Source: Platycnemis pennipes
Lineage: Eukaryota > Arthropoda > Insecta > Odonata > Platycnemididae
Length of the DNA stretch: 64,000 nucleotides
Direction: 5' to 3'
Assembly: GCA_933228895.1 (NCBI GenBank)
Contig: OW121852.1
Location: 58,198,872 to 58,262,871 of the forward strand
Position 1 is the first letter of the stretch. Each line of letters opens with the position of its first letter. Positions 47,132 through 56,655 of this stretch are shown piece after piece. The position numbers were made by a program, and so were the translations under genes. A model generated the notes under the pieces. The model saw nothing but the letters and a program-made list of their open reading frames with translations, had not been told where the DNA came from and made no database searches.

Positions 47132-48544
47132 TCTATTCACGATCCATGTAATTTATCATGAAGAGAATTCAATGTGTCATTATTTAAATTTGATTTCAAT
47201 CTTTCACACTGCTTCCTTTTGCGGTGGGGATGGTGTTAGTAAACTCGTGCGGGAACTGCTACTTCACGAGCAAAGCGAAAAATTCCGCTGGTGGCTTTCT
47301 CCCGAAGAAAAATGGGCCTTGAGATAGAATGCCAAAGAAGAAACTTGCCAAAGATCGTGAACTACGACGAAGTCCACGAAGCGACATCAATCCAATTCCG
47401 TCACAAAATTTGACTAACTCCGCAAGTGGAAGTAATCAATTCTCTTTGCGTCGACTATTTATACAAAATTATATTTTTTTCAAATCAGAAAGGCGGGACT
47501 TTTTACCCCCGCACTTGCTTAATCTCAGAGCCAGAGTTTCCAGGATAGGGAGTGGAAGGCGTTACCACCCACTTGACGGATGATGGAGGAGCAGACTTCA
47601 GGATTTCCCGTCTGCCGCAGACGTTCCTGCCACCTGCATGCTCGGGCCCTTTAGGCATCATACCGGACAGCGCGAGCGAAGAAGAAGTTTCTCTCGCAGA
47701 GGAAAAAATTTCAATTTGAAAAGAGGACGAGAGAGTGGGTGATTGAGAGAAAGGGTGTAATGCGATCGAAGTGGGAAGAAGGAGGTTGAAGGCTTACGGT
47801 ATAAAGGCGAAGGAGAGCGGCGAGAAGGAATAGAATTCCGTCAAGAGATGGAAAAGAACCTTATCAGGCAAGAAAAATGGACATGAAAGAAGAAGATTAG
47901 AGTCAGAATCGGAATGAAGGGCTCTCGAATACACACAATGAAACAAGAACGCACAGACAAGATCCACGGGATGCCACCAGTTTTATGCCGAAGAAATGTT
48001 AGTTTTGACATTAATAAAGTGATTCTAAATACCCGTACCCTAGTTTTTTCTGTAGCCAACAGAAATTGGACTTGTCTTTCTCTCTCTCTCACTCTCAAGT
48101 GCACATTAAAAGCATAAGCTTCCTAAGGCACATGGAGAAGCATCCCAATTAAGCCCAACAATTTATCCTCATAACCCTTCTCCGGAGGAGAACAAAGTAT
48201 GACTATTTTGTTCATCAGATCTCTGGAGAAAAGAAAGGAGGAAAAAAAATCAAGGACTTCGGTTCCTATAAAAATCAAACCCATTAAAGTCAGATGATCT
48301 CTCTTGCAGAAGTTGCTACATCGAAAAGATGTTTCCGGAAAATTAATACTTAAAATATTCCTATAAAAATTAGATTTTATGGAATATCTATCCACTGCTT
48401 TCCCATCCAAAAACTGCCAACATACATTTCAACCCACAGCTTACCATACTTCCCACCTCTCTCCATCAAATTTAAATAGTTGATCCTTCTCCTCACCCTT
48501 TCCCCCATTATGTTCATTTCATGACGATTGTTTGCCAGAGTTCA
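47132..48544. other. non-coding stretch, GC-richer at 47200-47900
   Basis: A plus-strand frame from ATG 47329 begins PKKKLAKDRELRRSPR, but it has no domain and no supporting splice partner. A (CT)n-like run lies near 48078-48091. Confidence 0.35.
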
Positions 48545-48830
48545 AGTCTGTGCTTCTTTTAATGGAAATTAAGTGTATTACGCGGACGCGATCCCTTTTC
48601 TATGGGCTGTTACGTGTACATGATGGAACTGACGAAGATCGACAGGTTCGATAATCAACTACCAATCTACTATGCTAAGGCGCATGCAGCCCTCTACGGA
48701 GTTCTTTTCATGCTTAATAATGTACCCGACCACTCTCATGTTTTAATGTATTTAAACAATCAAGCTGTGCTTGCAGCCCTGAGACGTGGACGGGACTTAT
48801 GTTCCAGTATTACGAATTTTGTAACTTAAC
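48545..48830 (+). pseudogene. RNase H-like fragment of a reverse-transcribing element
   Basis: The first part reads VYYADAIPFLWAVTC and then shifts frame. The continuing frame reads QLPIYYAKAHAALYGVLFML, then VPDHSHVLMYLNNQAVLAAL and RRGRD. The order matches an RNase H fold: first Asp strand (x-DA-x-P-x-x-WAV), the helix with the Glu position (here Lys in YYAKAH), then the strand carrying the second Asp (here Asn in YLNNQAV). RNase H domains of pararetrovirus-type and DIRS-type elements share this ADA-P-WA and LPI-AE-AA style. At least one frameshift, a stop and two altered catalytic positions mark it as dead. The parent class is uncertain. No RT was found beside it. Confidence 0.5.
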
Positions 48831-48844
48831 GAATAATAAAAGTT

Positions 48845-49030
48845 ATGATGCGCACGGCGTCCTGGAGGTACGTCCCTGCCGCGGCAAACCGTGCCGACCG
48901 TCCATCGCGGACCGTACTCTCGCAGCCTGTATGCCTAAGCCGGCCATCTTGGCCGCGCAAGGGTATATAGGGGCGAGAGCGCGGGACCGAAACGGTTGAA
49001 TTGAAGGCAGGTGGTGATAGGGGCGAGCGC
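48845..49030 (+). promoter_or_regulatory. GC-rich block with TATA-like motif
   Basis: Follows the RNase H-like fragment. GC-rich with many CpGs; GGGTATATAGGGGCG sits at about 48960-48974. In many retroelements the sequence after RNase H is the terminal repeat with the promoter, so this may be an LTR remnant. Seen: the motif and composition. Inferred: the role. Confidence 0.25.
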
Positions 49031-49344
49031 CCAGTCTCTCCGTCCTATTGCTTTCCGAAAACCTCTTAATCCAAGAAATATACCTCGACCTAATTTCCAG
49101 TCGCAACATCAAATCCTTCCATTGCATTGTGCCCTTGTTTTTTTTCAAAATATTGTGTTTTATCCGTCATTCTCCGTACCCGAACAGTTTCAGATATTTT
49201 TGGGGAACAATGAAACGGATCGAGCATTAAAATTGCAACAAATGATATAGGTCAGAAAAAGGGACGGAATGATCTTTGGTATTTGCAACAACTCGCACAT
49301 AAAGAAAACCTTCACCCACACTTTAAACTAGAGTCAGGGTCATT

Positions 49345-49500
49345 TGGTTACAAGACTATCAGCGATTTCCAAATCTAAGCTCGAAAACAAACGAAGAGCT
49401 TCAGTATAACGACGCATGGGGAAAAACATTGAAAAGTTGAAATCGAATGCTACGACTAATAAACTTGTAAATTGAGCTTTTGGTGGAGCATGGGTCTGCT
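49345..49500 (-). other. unrecognised short open frame with acceptor-like start
   Basis: The minus strand shows GAAACTTTTTCTTAG followed by about 52 open codons (AFDFNFSMFFPMRRYTEALR) to a TGA. No domain recognised. It may be a transposon remnant together with the frame at 49550-49774. Confidence 0.2.
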
Positions 49501-49549
49501 AAGAAAAAGTTTCAATTTTTAAGCTGTCATTTTTGTCCAGAAATCGATG

Positions 49550-49774
49550 TCATTTTCCCCCTAAAGAGTTATTAAAGCGGGCTAAATAAATCTGCAAATC
49601 AAAATCGGACAAAAACTTAAGTAAATCTTCTAAAACTAAATTATTTACATCCCTGAAGAGAGTATATCTTGAACATACCACACACTTTGATAATTGATCA
49701 CACCAGGGACGATAATAATGCGAGTAACCATGAACTTTATTCTTTAAACTAAATTTATCATCATAACCAGACAC
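49550..49774 (-). CDS. unrecognised ORF, possible transposon remnant
   Basis: 74 codons starting at an ATG, containing SHYYRPWCDQLSKCVVCSRY and LVLEDLLKFLSDFDLQIYL, ending in TGA. A Cys-x2-Cys pair is present. Composition is more protein-like than the neighbouring chance frames, but I know no family for it. Confidence 0.25.
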   Translation of the reverse strand: MSGYDDKFSLKNKVHGYSHYYRPWCDQLSKCVVCSRYTLFRDVNNLVLEDLLKFLSDFDLQIYLARFNNSLGGK

Positions 49775-52146
49775 TCTCCTTTCGATTTTTTAGTCCCAAC
49801 AACACAGCCATTATTACAAAACGGTTAGGCATTATATTAACCTTATGCGAGTTTTGACCAGACAATTAAGAAAGAAAAATGAATAAATACCAGAGCAGAC
49901 CTATCATCACCGACAAAAATACTATTGAATTACACTTCTACCCAAAAGTACCGAATATAAGTTCGTTTGCATGTTCCCAACAGAGAGAACAATCATCGAA
50001 GAAGAAATTTTTATGCAGCAGTAGATATTTTCCCCGTCACCAATCCAAAAAATTAACTTAACATATTAAATTTGCTTTGTTCGATACGATTCAAAATTAG
50101 ATTGATAACTTTCAGAGACTGATTTTTTTAAACATGAAACTCGGCAAAAAGATAGCCCTGCAAAGCATCTTAATAAAATTTCTGAAGGACATTAAATCAA
50201 GCCGAACTTCCCCACCTAAGAGAAACCTCTGGTGGTTTGTTCTTAGGTTTTGCAGTCCTCGCATATGAGAGGATGGCTGGATGATCTAGGAGGTCTGCGT
50301 AAACTTAAGCCTTAGTGAAACTTTCAAAGGGATGAGCTCGAGCACCTGTGGGCACAATAATACTTCAAGGAGGAAGAGGAGACTCGAGCCTAAGTCTGAT
50401 GCAGAAGCCCTTACGCGCGGCAATTTATCGTGAAATCCCCCGCTTCCCATAATAAAGCGGGCACAAACGCGAAAGTCCCCGAAAACAGCTAGCGGAGAGG
50501 GGCCCCTTAAACTGAGCTAAATTGCCTCTCCAAGGGTAATTTCAAATTGTTAAATGGACGACGGCAGTTGAACTGCTGGCGTGGGGCAGAGAAAATGGTC
50601 CGATGGCAATTCGGTAAGAGAGAGAGAGAGGGACAGAGCGGATCGTTACTTCAGCGACAGTTCGTCGCTAAGCTGGCACAATCAAAACATAACTGTGGTT
50701 CCGAAGGTAACCGCCCAAGTGAGTTCGGAAATGGTCACGCAATGTGGTCACGCGGGACAACGGATGATGCGAAGTGCACACCATACAGCTAAGACCATCT
50801 AAAGCGCCTGCTTGGGAAATTCACCAATGAAAGCAGGCTGAGAGAGAATTCAGCCGAAATCGAACGAAATCGTTACGCCAAACTAATTCCGCTCCCAAGT
50901 TGCTCCACAATATCCCTAGACTATGCAAACGGTTGAACTTCAAAGCACCCAAGATACATCTTCGAGAGAGACTATGACAAAATCAATACTTAGGAATAAC
51001 ATACCCAGCGGCGCAATTGGAGCCGGGCAACCGAGACTTCTGCCTCCGGTCCAGCGCCACCAAAAGCCAATGAGATTGTAATAAAGCTCCTTTTCCACGC
51101 ACTGTGGTGGATCTCAAGTTATCAAAAGCAGATAAATACTACAATAACGCTCCTATATTGTAATAAATCAAAAAACACTAAAAAATCATATTTTACTGCA
51201 AGAATTCACTTTATAATTCAATGCTCGAATGACTATATTTTCCGGACGCGCGAAATCAATAGTTGACAGGAGCCCCGCAAGACAGATTAACTCGGGATCA
51301 CGCAATCCAAAGCCTCTGTACATCGTCTCATCTCATCATAACCTGAAGACAAAGGAAAGAAGTACTTAGCAACACAAGTTCTCCGAAAATTTCTGTATTT
51401 GAAATATTAATGAGTTTAATGCCCCATAATTAAATGAATGAATATTACGATTTACCAAATGTTACTAACAGAAAGATATTGAGCCGGAAGTGCAAGTATT
51501 TAATGTCACCTATTCAACTACTTCTTATATACTGTATATCCTTTCATAAAAGATACATAAAATTCTGAGTCGATAATAATAATGCTACTACTACGATATT
51601 CACAAAAAATAACTTCCCCCAGATGTTACGTTTCTCACTTTTCCCATTCCGTTATGAATGCGATGAATGGCGAAAAAGGACATGTTAAATGCCAGGATGA
51701 GATACCTCAGCTAGGACAGCATCAATAAATCAAGGTACTTCCGAATGAAATGGTTAGACGCGGAAAGATCCACGAAAGCCATAAGATAATTTATTAATGG
51801 ATTGCTTGCTGTAAAAAAGGAATGGCTAAACCAAGTAATTCGCCGGCATTGCGTATAAGGAACGGCTTAGCGAGACGAGAAAATATTAACTAGAACTGCT
51901 GAAGACTTCTTCTGAAACATGTATCAGGGTTCGGTGTTGGAACTCTAACGGAAGCAGGACACGGGTTTCGGTCAGCAAGCAAATATTAATGGCATCAATC
52001 GAGGCCTTATCACGCCACTGCGCCCAGCTAGCAAGCTTATGAGCCCACGCATTACTTTCGTTAGTATATAAATGGTAATTACTGATATTATCAAAATATT
52101 ATTTAATATTAAATCACTCTGTGCGCAAAATAAAAATAAAATATTG
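49775..52146. other. non-coding stretch
   Basis: GC-richer segment at 50400-51120 with an (AG)n run near 50620-50632. No gene or element recognised up to the large inverted-repeat structure. Confidence 0.4.
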
Positions 52147-52489
52147 GGTTAGAGGTACTCAGGTGGGGACTACCGACGGTCAAGCCTGCTAATGAGGGTC
52201 ATACCTCGACTCCGAGCCTAATCCGACCCTTCGCGAGCGACCCGAGACCCTCACCGAGGCCCGTCTCTCCACGGGTGGTCATAAGACTGAGCTCGTCCGA
52301 TTGCAGTTAAATTTTAACTTTATAAACTATAATTGTTATTAACAATGCGTTAGTTTTTTAGTGCTCTCCATTTCAAATAGATCACATTCCTTTTTTGATC
52401 GATCCTCTACGATAAAAAATAAGATTTTTTGTAAAATAAACGGAAATTATAGTTCGGACTTGGCAACGATGTACGGGAACACGTGGTTT
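52147..52489 (+). repeat. left arm of long inverted repeat
   Basis: Starts GGTTAGAGGTACTCAGG. The outer 190 bp are GC-rich with many CpGs (GACCCTTCGCGAGCGACC), the inner part AT-rich. It is the inverse of 59757-60099. Confidence 0.85.
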
Positions 52490-52689
52490 CCAAGAAAGAG
52501 GGGAGCGAGGGTAGGTGTGAGGAATCTTACGGGTGTAATGGAGAACATAATGAAGGGAATGAGAAGCGTACTATGTGAGGAATCTAGCGTAAGATACTTA
52601 GTACACTTAGATAGATACTTAGTGGTAATAAAAGAGCTGACTTTCCTAGCTTTAAAATTTATTTAAGAGATTCCTTATCGGATTTTAAA

Positions 52690-52885
52690 AAGTCTTCTTT
52701 CAACTTATGTACGGAGGGATCCTGGAAGTCGTTCATTAATATCATGCGCTCTGGGATCAATAGGTATATCCCTAGTAAATTCAGAAAAGAAAATACTGAA
52801 CCTAGGTGGTACAAAGCCAAAGTGAGAAGATCCCTGAGACGGCAGCGAATATGTCATGCTAAAATGAAAAGAATTAGTAAATATA
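52690..52885 (+). pseudogene. CR1-like ORF2 linker fragment
   Basis: Plus-strand reading: RYIPSKFRKENTEPRWYKAK, then VRRSLRRQRICHAKMKR. This corresponds to YIPSKFISDNTEPRWYNAEV and the following residues, in the endonuclease-RT linker of the minus-strand copy at 54630-55955. It stops at 52885, where the tail of the minus-strand copy begins, so that copy may have inserted into this one. Confidence 0.75.
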
Positions 52886-52892
52886 TGCCCAC

Positions 52893-53540
52893 TACATCTA
52901 TCTACATCTACACGATACCCTGCAAGCCACCGCGAGGGTGTGTGGCAGGGGGTGAAGATCACCAAGCATGCACTACTAACATGCAAGCAAGCAACTAAAG
53001 GGTCTCATGCAACTAGATTATTAGTATATATAGTCTATAAGGGATTGATATATACACCATGCACTACAGACTACTCTAAAATATTTCTCCTACCTATCCC
53101 TTTCCTATGCTGCCTATTCTGTTCTCTTATAGTACGGGGGAAAAATGCCATTTTGAATCTATCTGTACGACAATCTATCTCTCTAATCTTATTTATCTGG
53201 TCGAATCTAGCATAATACGCTGGTGGTTTTAATATGTGCCTAACATCTTCAGTAAAGCTATCCGATTGAAATTTCTCTAATAGATTTAATCTGAACTTTA
53301 ACCTACGCTCTGATAATGACTCCCACCATAATTCTTGTATTAATTCTGATACACTACTCAACCTATCGTAACTCCTTTTGACGAACCTAGCTGCTCTACG
53401 CTGCACACTGTCTAGTTCTCGAATCAAACCTAATTCATTCGGATCCCATACACTGGCGGCATACTCAAGGAGGGGCCTAACTAGTGAAAAGTAGCATCGC
53501 TCCTTTGTCTTCTCATCACATTTCCCAAGTACTCTTTTAA
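52893..53540 (-). pseudogene. CR1-like element, 3' part of the interrupted older copy
   Basis: Minus strand: RT C-terminal domain from LGKCDEKTKERCYFSLVRPL through WESLSERRLKFRLNLLEKFQ to INKIREIDCRTDRFKM, ending near 53071. A 3' UTR follows with GAGGGTGTGTGGCAGGGGGT (inverted) and a (GATGTA) tail at about 52893-52910. It lines up as the continuation of 54421-56589; the plus-strand copy 53541-54420 separates the two. About 41 bases of the family sequence are missing at the junction. Confidence 0.8.
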
Positions 53541-54420
53541 TGCAATTCAAGAGTGGTGCGACAAATGGCAGTTAGAACACAACCTTAAAAAGTGTGTAGC
53601 TATCAATTTTTGGAGGAGGAATAATTCGATAGAGCGATTCTATAGAATTAATAACACGAAGATCGAAAACATTGAAACCGTAAGATATTTAGGTGTAACA
53701 ATCACTAAAGATTTATCGTGGGGAAGACACATAAGGGAAATATGCGGCCGAGCGAAGAGAAAGCTAGGATTTATAAAAAGAGAACTTGGGAAATGTGATG
53801 AGAAGACAAAAGAGCGATGCTACTTTTCACTAGTTAGGCCCCACCTTGAGTATGCAGCCAGTGTATGGGATCCTAATGAATTAGGTTTGATCAGAGAACT
53901 ACACAGTGTGCAGCGTAGAGCAGCTAGGTTCGTCAAAAGGTGTTACGATAGGTTGACTAGTGTATCAGAATTAATACTAGAATTAGGGTGGGAATCATTA
54001 TCAGAGCGTAGGTTAAAGTCCAGATTAAATCTATTGGAGAAATTTCAATCCGATAGCTTTACTGAAGATGTTAGGCACATATTAAAACCACCAGCGTATT
54101 ATGCTAGATTCGACCACATAAATAAGATTAGAGAGATAGATTGTCGTACAGATAGATTCAAAATGGCATTTTTCCCCCGTACTATAAGAGAACAGAATAG
54201 GCAGCATAGGAAAGGGATAGGTAGGGGAAATATTTTAGAGTATTCTGTAGTGCATGATGCATGTATTAACCCCTCAAATACTATAGATACTAACAATCTA
54301 GTTGCATGAGACCCTTTAGTTGCTGCTTGCATGTTAGTAGTGCATGCTTGGTGACCTTCACCCCCTGCCACACACCCCAGCGGTGGCTTGCAGAGTATCG
54401 TGTAGATGTAGATGTAGATG
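53541..54420 (+). mobile_element. young 5'-truncated CR1-like copy nested in the older copy
   Basis: Begins TGCAATTCAAGAGTGGTGCG in the thumb region of RT. It runs in one largely open frame (CDKWQLEHNLKKC, LGVTITKDLSWGRHI, then to 54309) and ends with the 3' UTR and a (GATGTA)n tail at 54401-54420. It is nearly identical to the flanking minus-strand copy, so the insertion is recent. A terminal short-repeat tail without poly(A) is typical of CR1/L2-group elements. Confidence 0.85.
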
Positions 54421-54629
54421 ATGTGTCTACCCCACGATAAATCTTTGGTGATTGTTACACCTAAATATCTTACAGTTTCAACGTTTTCGATCTTCGTGTT
54501 ATTAATTCTATAGAATCGCTCTATCGAATTACTCCTCCTCCAAAAATTGATAGCTACACACTTTTTAAGGTTGAGTTCTAACTGCCATTTGTCACACCAC
54601 TCTTGAATTGCATCTAAATCCTTGCTAAG

Positions 54630-55955
54630 CTATTCCCTGTCTTCTTCTTTAGATATACCCCTATACACTACCGCATCGTCTGCAAAAAGTCTAAGCTTAC
54701 TACTAACTACGGTACCCAAATCGTTTATGTATAAAAGAAATAGAAGCGGACCTACTACGCTACCCTGGGGAACTCCCGATGTGACTTCGATTGTGTCCGA
54801 CATGATACCATCTATGACAACCCTCTGCTCTCGCCCACTTAAGAATTCTTTTACCCAACATACAACGTCTTTATTTATACCAAAACTCTCTAACTTCAAG
54901 ATTAATTTGTCATGAGGAACTTTATCGAAAGCCTTTTTAAAATCTAAAAATATCGCATCAATTTCAGTACTGCTTTCGCCGTGGACTAAAATATCGTGTA
55001 CGAATAAAGCTAATTGTGTCTCGCAAGATCTACCTTTCCGGAACCCATGCTGGCTGTTTATGAGTAATCCCTGACTATCCAAATGCCCCATGATCGAACT
55101 GACTACAATGTGCTCAAATATCTTACAAGAGATTGACGTGAGTGAGATGGGTCTGTAGTTACTAGGTTCTTCCCTATCACCGCTTTTAAATATAGGTGTA
55201 ATGTTAGCTACTTTCCAATCCTTGGGTACTGTGTGGTTCTTTAGTGTTTTATTGAATATTTTTTCTAGATAGGGGGCTATTTCAGAAGCTAATGTTTTAT
55301 ATACTCTGGAAGGAATTTCGGGACCTGGTGATTTGTTTTTACTTATGCTTTTTAACTGCTGCTCTATTCCGCGACATGCAATGTTTATTTCGGGCATTTG
55401 CTCACTGAAAGTGTTCGGCGGTAGTTCCACTGCGTTTTGTGACGATGAGTTGAATACACTTTGGAAGAAGGTGTTTAAAGTATTGGCTTTTTCTACACTG
55501 CTGGTGACTCTGATTCCTTTATCATTTTTAAGTGTGTGCACTGTGGACTTATTTCCCTGAAGCTCTCTCACATATGACCAAAACGCTTTAGGATTGCTAT
55601 CTAAATATTCTCCTAACATCTTGCTCTTGAAATGTGATAACGCTTGCCGACATGATTTCCTTGCTAATGCTCTCGATTTTTTATAGTTTTGAACTAGCTC
55701 ATTTTTTTCCTCTACCGATAGACCCCGTTCTGCATTTTTCATCTTAGCGTGGCATATCCTTTGTCGCTTTAGTGTTTTCCTAACCTCCGCGTTATACCAC
55801 CTTGGCTCTGTATTATCACTGATGAATTTACTTGGTATGTATTTATGAACTGTGTTACGGGTGACCTCAAGAAATTCTCTCCACGAATCCTCTGTATTTA
55901 ATCCTTTGCTTTGTTCGCTAAATACAGTCAACGCTTCCCTTAATTCCTTTTTCAT
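54630..55955 (-). CDS. CR1/Daphne-like reverse transcriptase (partial ORF2)
   Basis: 441 residues from an internal ATG; not a natural start, since the frame belongs to a larger EN-RT polyprotein. The linker (residues 1-200) includes YIPSKFISDNTEPRWY. RT fingers follow: KDWKVANITPIFKSGDREEP and NYRPISLTS (about 240-270), then HGFRKGRSCETQL (about 303). Palm motif A is DFKKAFDKVPHDKL (about 338), motif B GVPQGSVVGPLL (about 394) and motif C FADDAVVY (about 424). All three catalytic Asp are present. The frame ends at a TAG at 54630-54632, after which the same frame continues with normal thumb sequence, so a single nonsense change truncates it. It performs target-primed reverse transcription in live relatives. 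Confidence 0.9.
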   Translation of the reverse strand: MKKELREALTVFSEQSKGLNTEDSWREFLEVTRNTVHKYIPSKFISDNTEPRWYNAEVRKTLKRQRICHAKMKNAERGLSVEEKNELVQNYKKSRALARKSCRQALSHFKSKMLGEYLDSNPKAFWSYVRELQGNKSTVHTLKNDKGIRVTSSVEKANTLNTFFQSVFNSSSQNAVELPPNTFSEQMPEINIACRGIEQQLKSISKNKSPGPEIPSRVYKTLASEIAPYLEKIFNKTLKNHTVPKDWKVANITPIFKSGDREEPSNYRPISLTSISCKIFEHIVVSSIMGHLDSQGLLINSQHGFRKGRSCETQLALFVHDILVHGESSTEIDAIFLDFKKAFDKVPHDKLILKLESFGINKDVVCWVKEFLSGREQRVVIDGIMSDTIEVTSGVPQGSVVGPLLFLLYINDLGTVVSSKLRLFADDAVVYRGISKEEDRE

Positions 55956-56030
55956 ACCGTCGTAATTTGCCTTGCCAAATAGGTATACCCTCCTCCTTGG
56001 TTTATAATGTCTTTCAACGCCTACAATAAA

Positions 56031-56333
56031 TTACGCATGCACTATTTTATGATCACTAATTCCTGTGTCTGTAACTGTATTTAGAACTCTCTCGGTTATA
56101 TTTGTTACTAATAAGTCTAGAATGTTGTTTCCCCTGGTCGGTTCTGATACTAGCTGTTGTAAAGAATGTGACGTAAAGGTGTTCAACATTGATTCGCAAT
56201 GTTCCTTATCCTTACCTCCTGTTATGAAACTACACGTATTCCAATCCATCGAAGGGAGATTGAAATCTCCGCCTACTATTATTCCTGTATCATTCCCAGA
56301 AAGTAATGTACGTATCTCTGACTCTAGCTCCAT
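56031..56333 (-). pseudogene. APE-type endonuclease segment of the CR1-like element
   Basis: Reads IIVGGDFNLPSMDWNTC, then LQQLVSEPTRGNNILDLLVT and TDTGISDHKIVHA. GDFN and SDH are hallmark blocks of the LINE APE endonuclease active site. An EN upstream piece is at 56375-56589 in another frame. A stop or shift separates it from the RT. Confidence 0.85.
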
Positions 56334-56589
56334 TATAGAATTGACGTCTGCGTCCGGTGGCCTGTAATATGCACCTACATATATCTTTTTTGCGTTACTA
56401 CTTTTACTTTAACGGAACACCAAATACTTTCTACATTTCGCTCTGAAATAAGTTCTCTTCTACTGACATACGGGTCCTTCACAGCTAAAAATACTCCTCC
56501 TCTGTTTCTGCTTACTCTATCCTTTCTGTATACGATAAAACACTTCGGGAATACTTCGGAAATATCCTCTGTCAGTCTAACAAGTCTAA

Positions 56590-56655
56590 AAAATTTATCC
56601 GTACGACAATGTATGTCCTTAATCTTGTTAATGTGATGAAACCTCACATAATGCG
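56590..56655 (-). pseudogene. CR1-like RT C-terminal snippet fused to the endonuclease
   Basis: Minus strand reads RFHHINKIKDIHCRTDKF, the counterpart of RFDQINKIREIDCRTDRF near the RT C-terminus. It then runs in frame into the endonuclease (LVRLTEDISEVFPKCF). This join is not a natural order (C-terminus before EN), so two element pieces were joined here. Immediately outside lies the 3' tail of the next minus-strand copy. Confidence 0.65.

Larger units (their letters stand above)
54421..56589 (-). mobile_element. CR1-like element, 5' part of the interrupted older copy (EN-RT)
   Basis: Contains the endonuclease region (about 56589-56031) and RT (55955-54630), separated by a frameshift or stop near 55960-56030. 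EN blocks seen: EVFPKCFIVYRKDRVSRNRG, GDFNLPSMDWNTC, SDHKIV; these fit the APE-type nuclease that nicks target DNA. The element is broken at 54421 (GACACAT) by the nested copy and continues at 53540. Its 5' end is missing. Confidence 0.85.

Noticed and set aside
47329..47583. Plus-strand ORF starting PKKKLAKDREL
   Set aside because: Looks partly protein-like, but there is no domain and no convincing splice site; insufficient to call.
54401..54420. CRISPR-like or satellite repeat from GATGTA units
   Set aside because: It is the normal short-repeat tail of the CR1-like element; no repeat-spacer array exists anywhere in the window.
54622..56367. Plus-strand frames opposite the CR1-like ORF2
   Set aside because: Shadows of the minus-strand EN-RT coding sequence.
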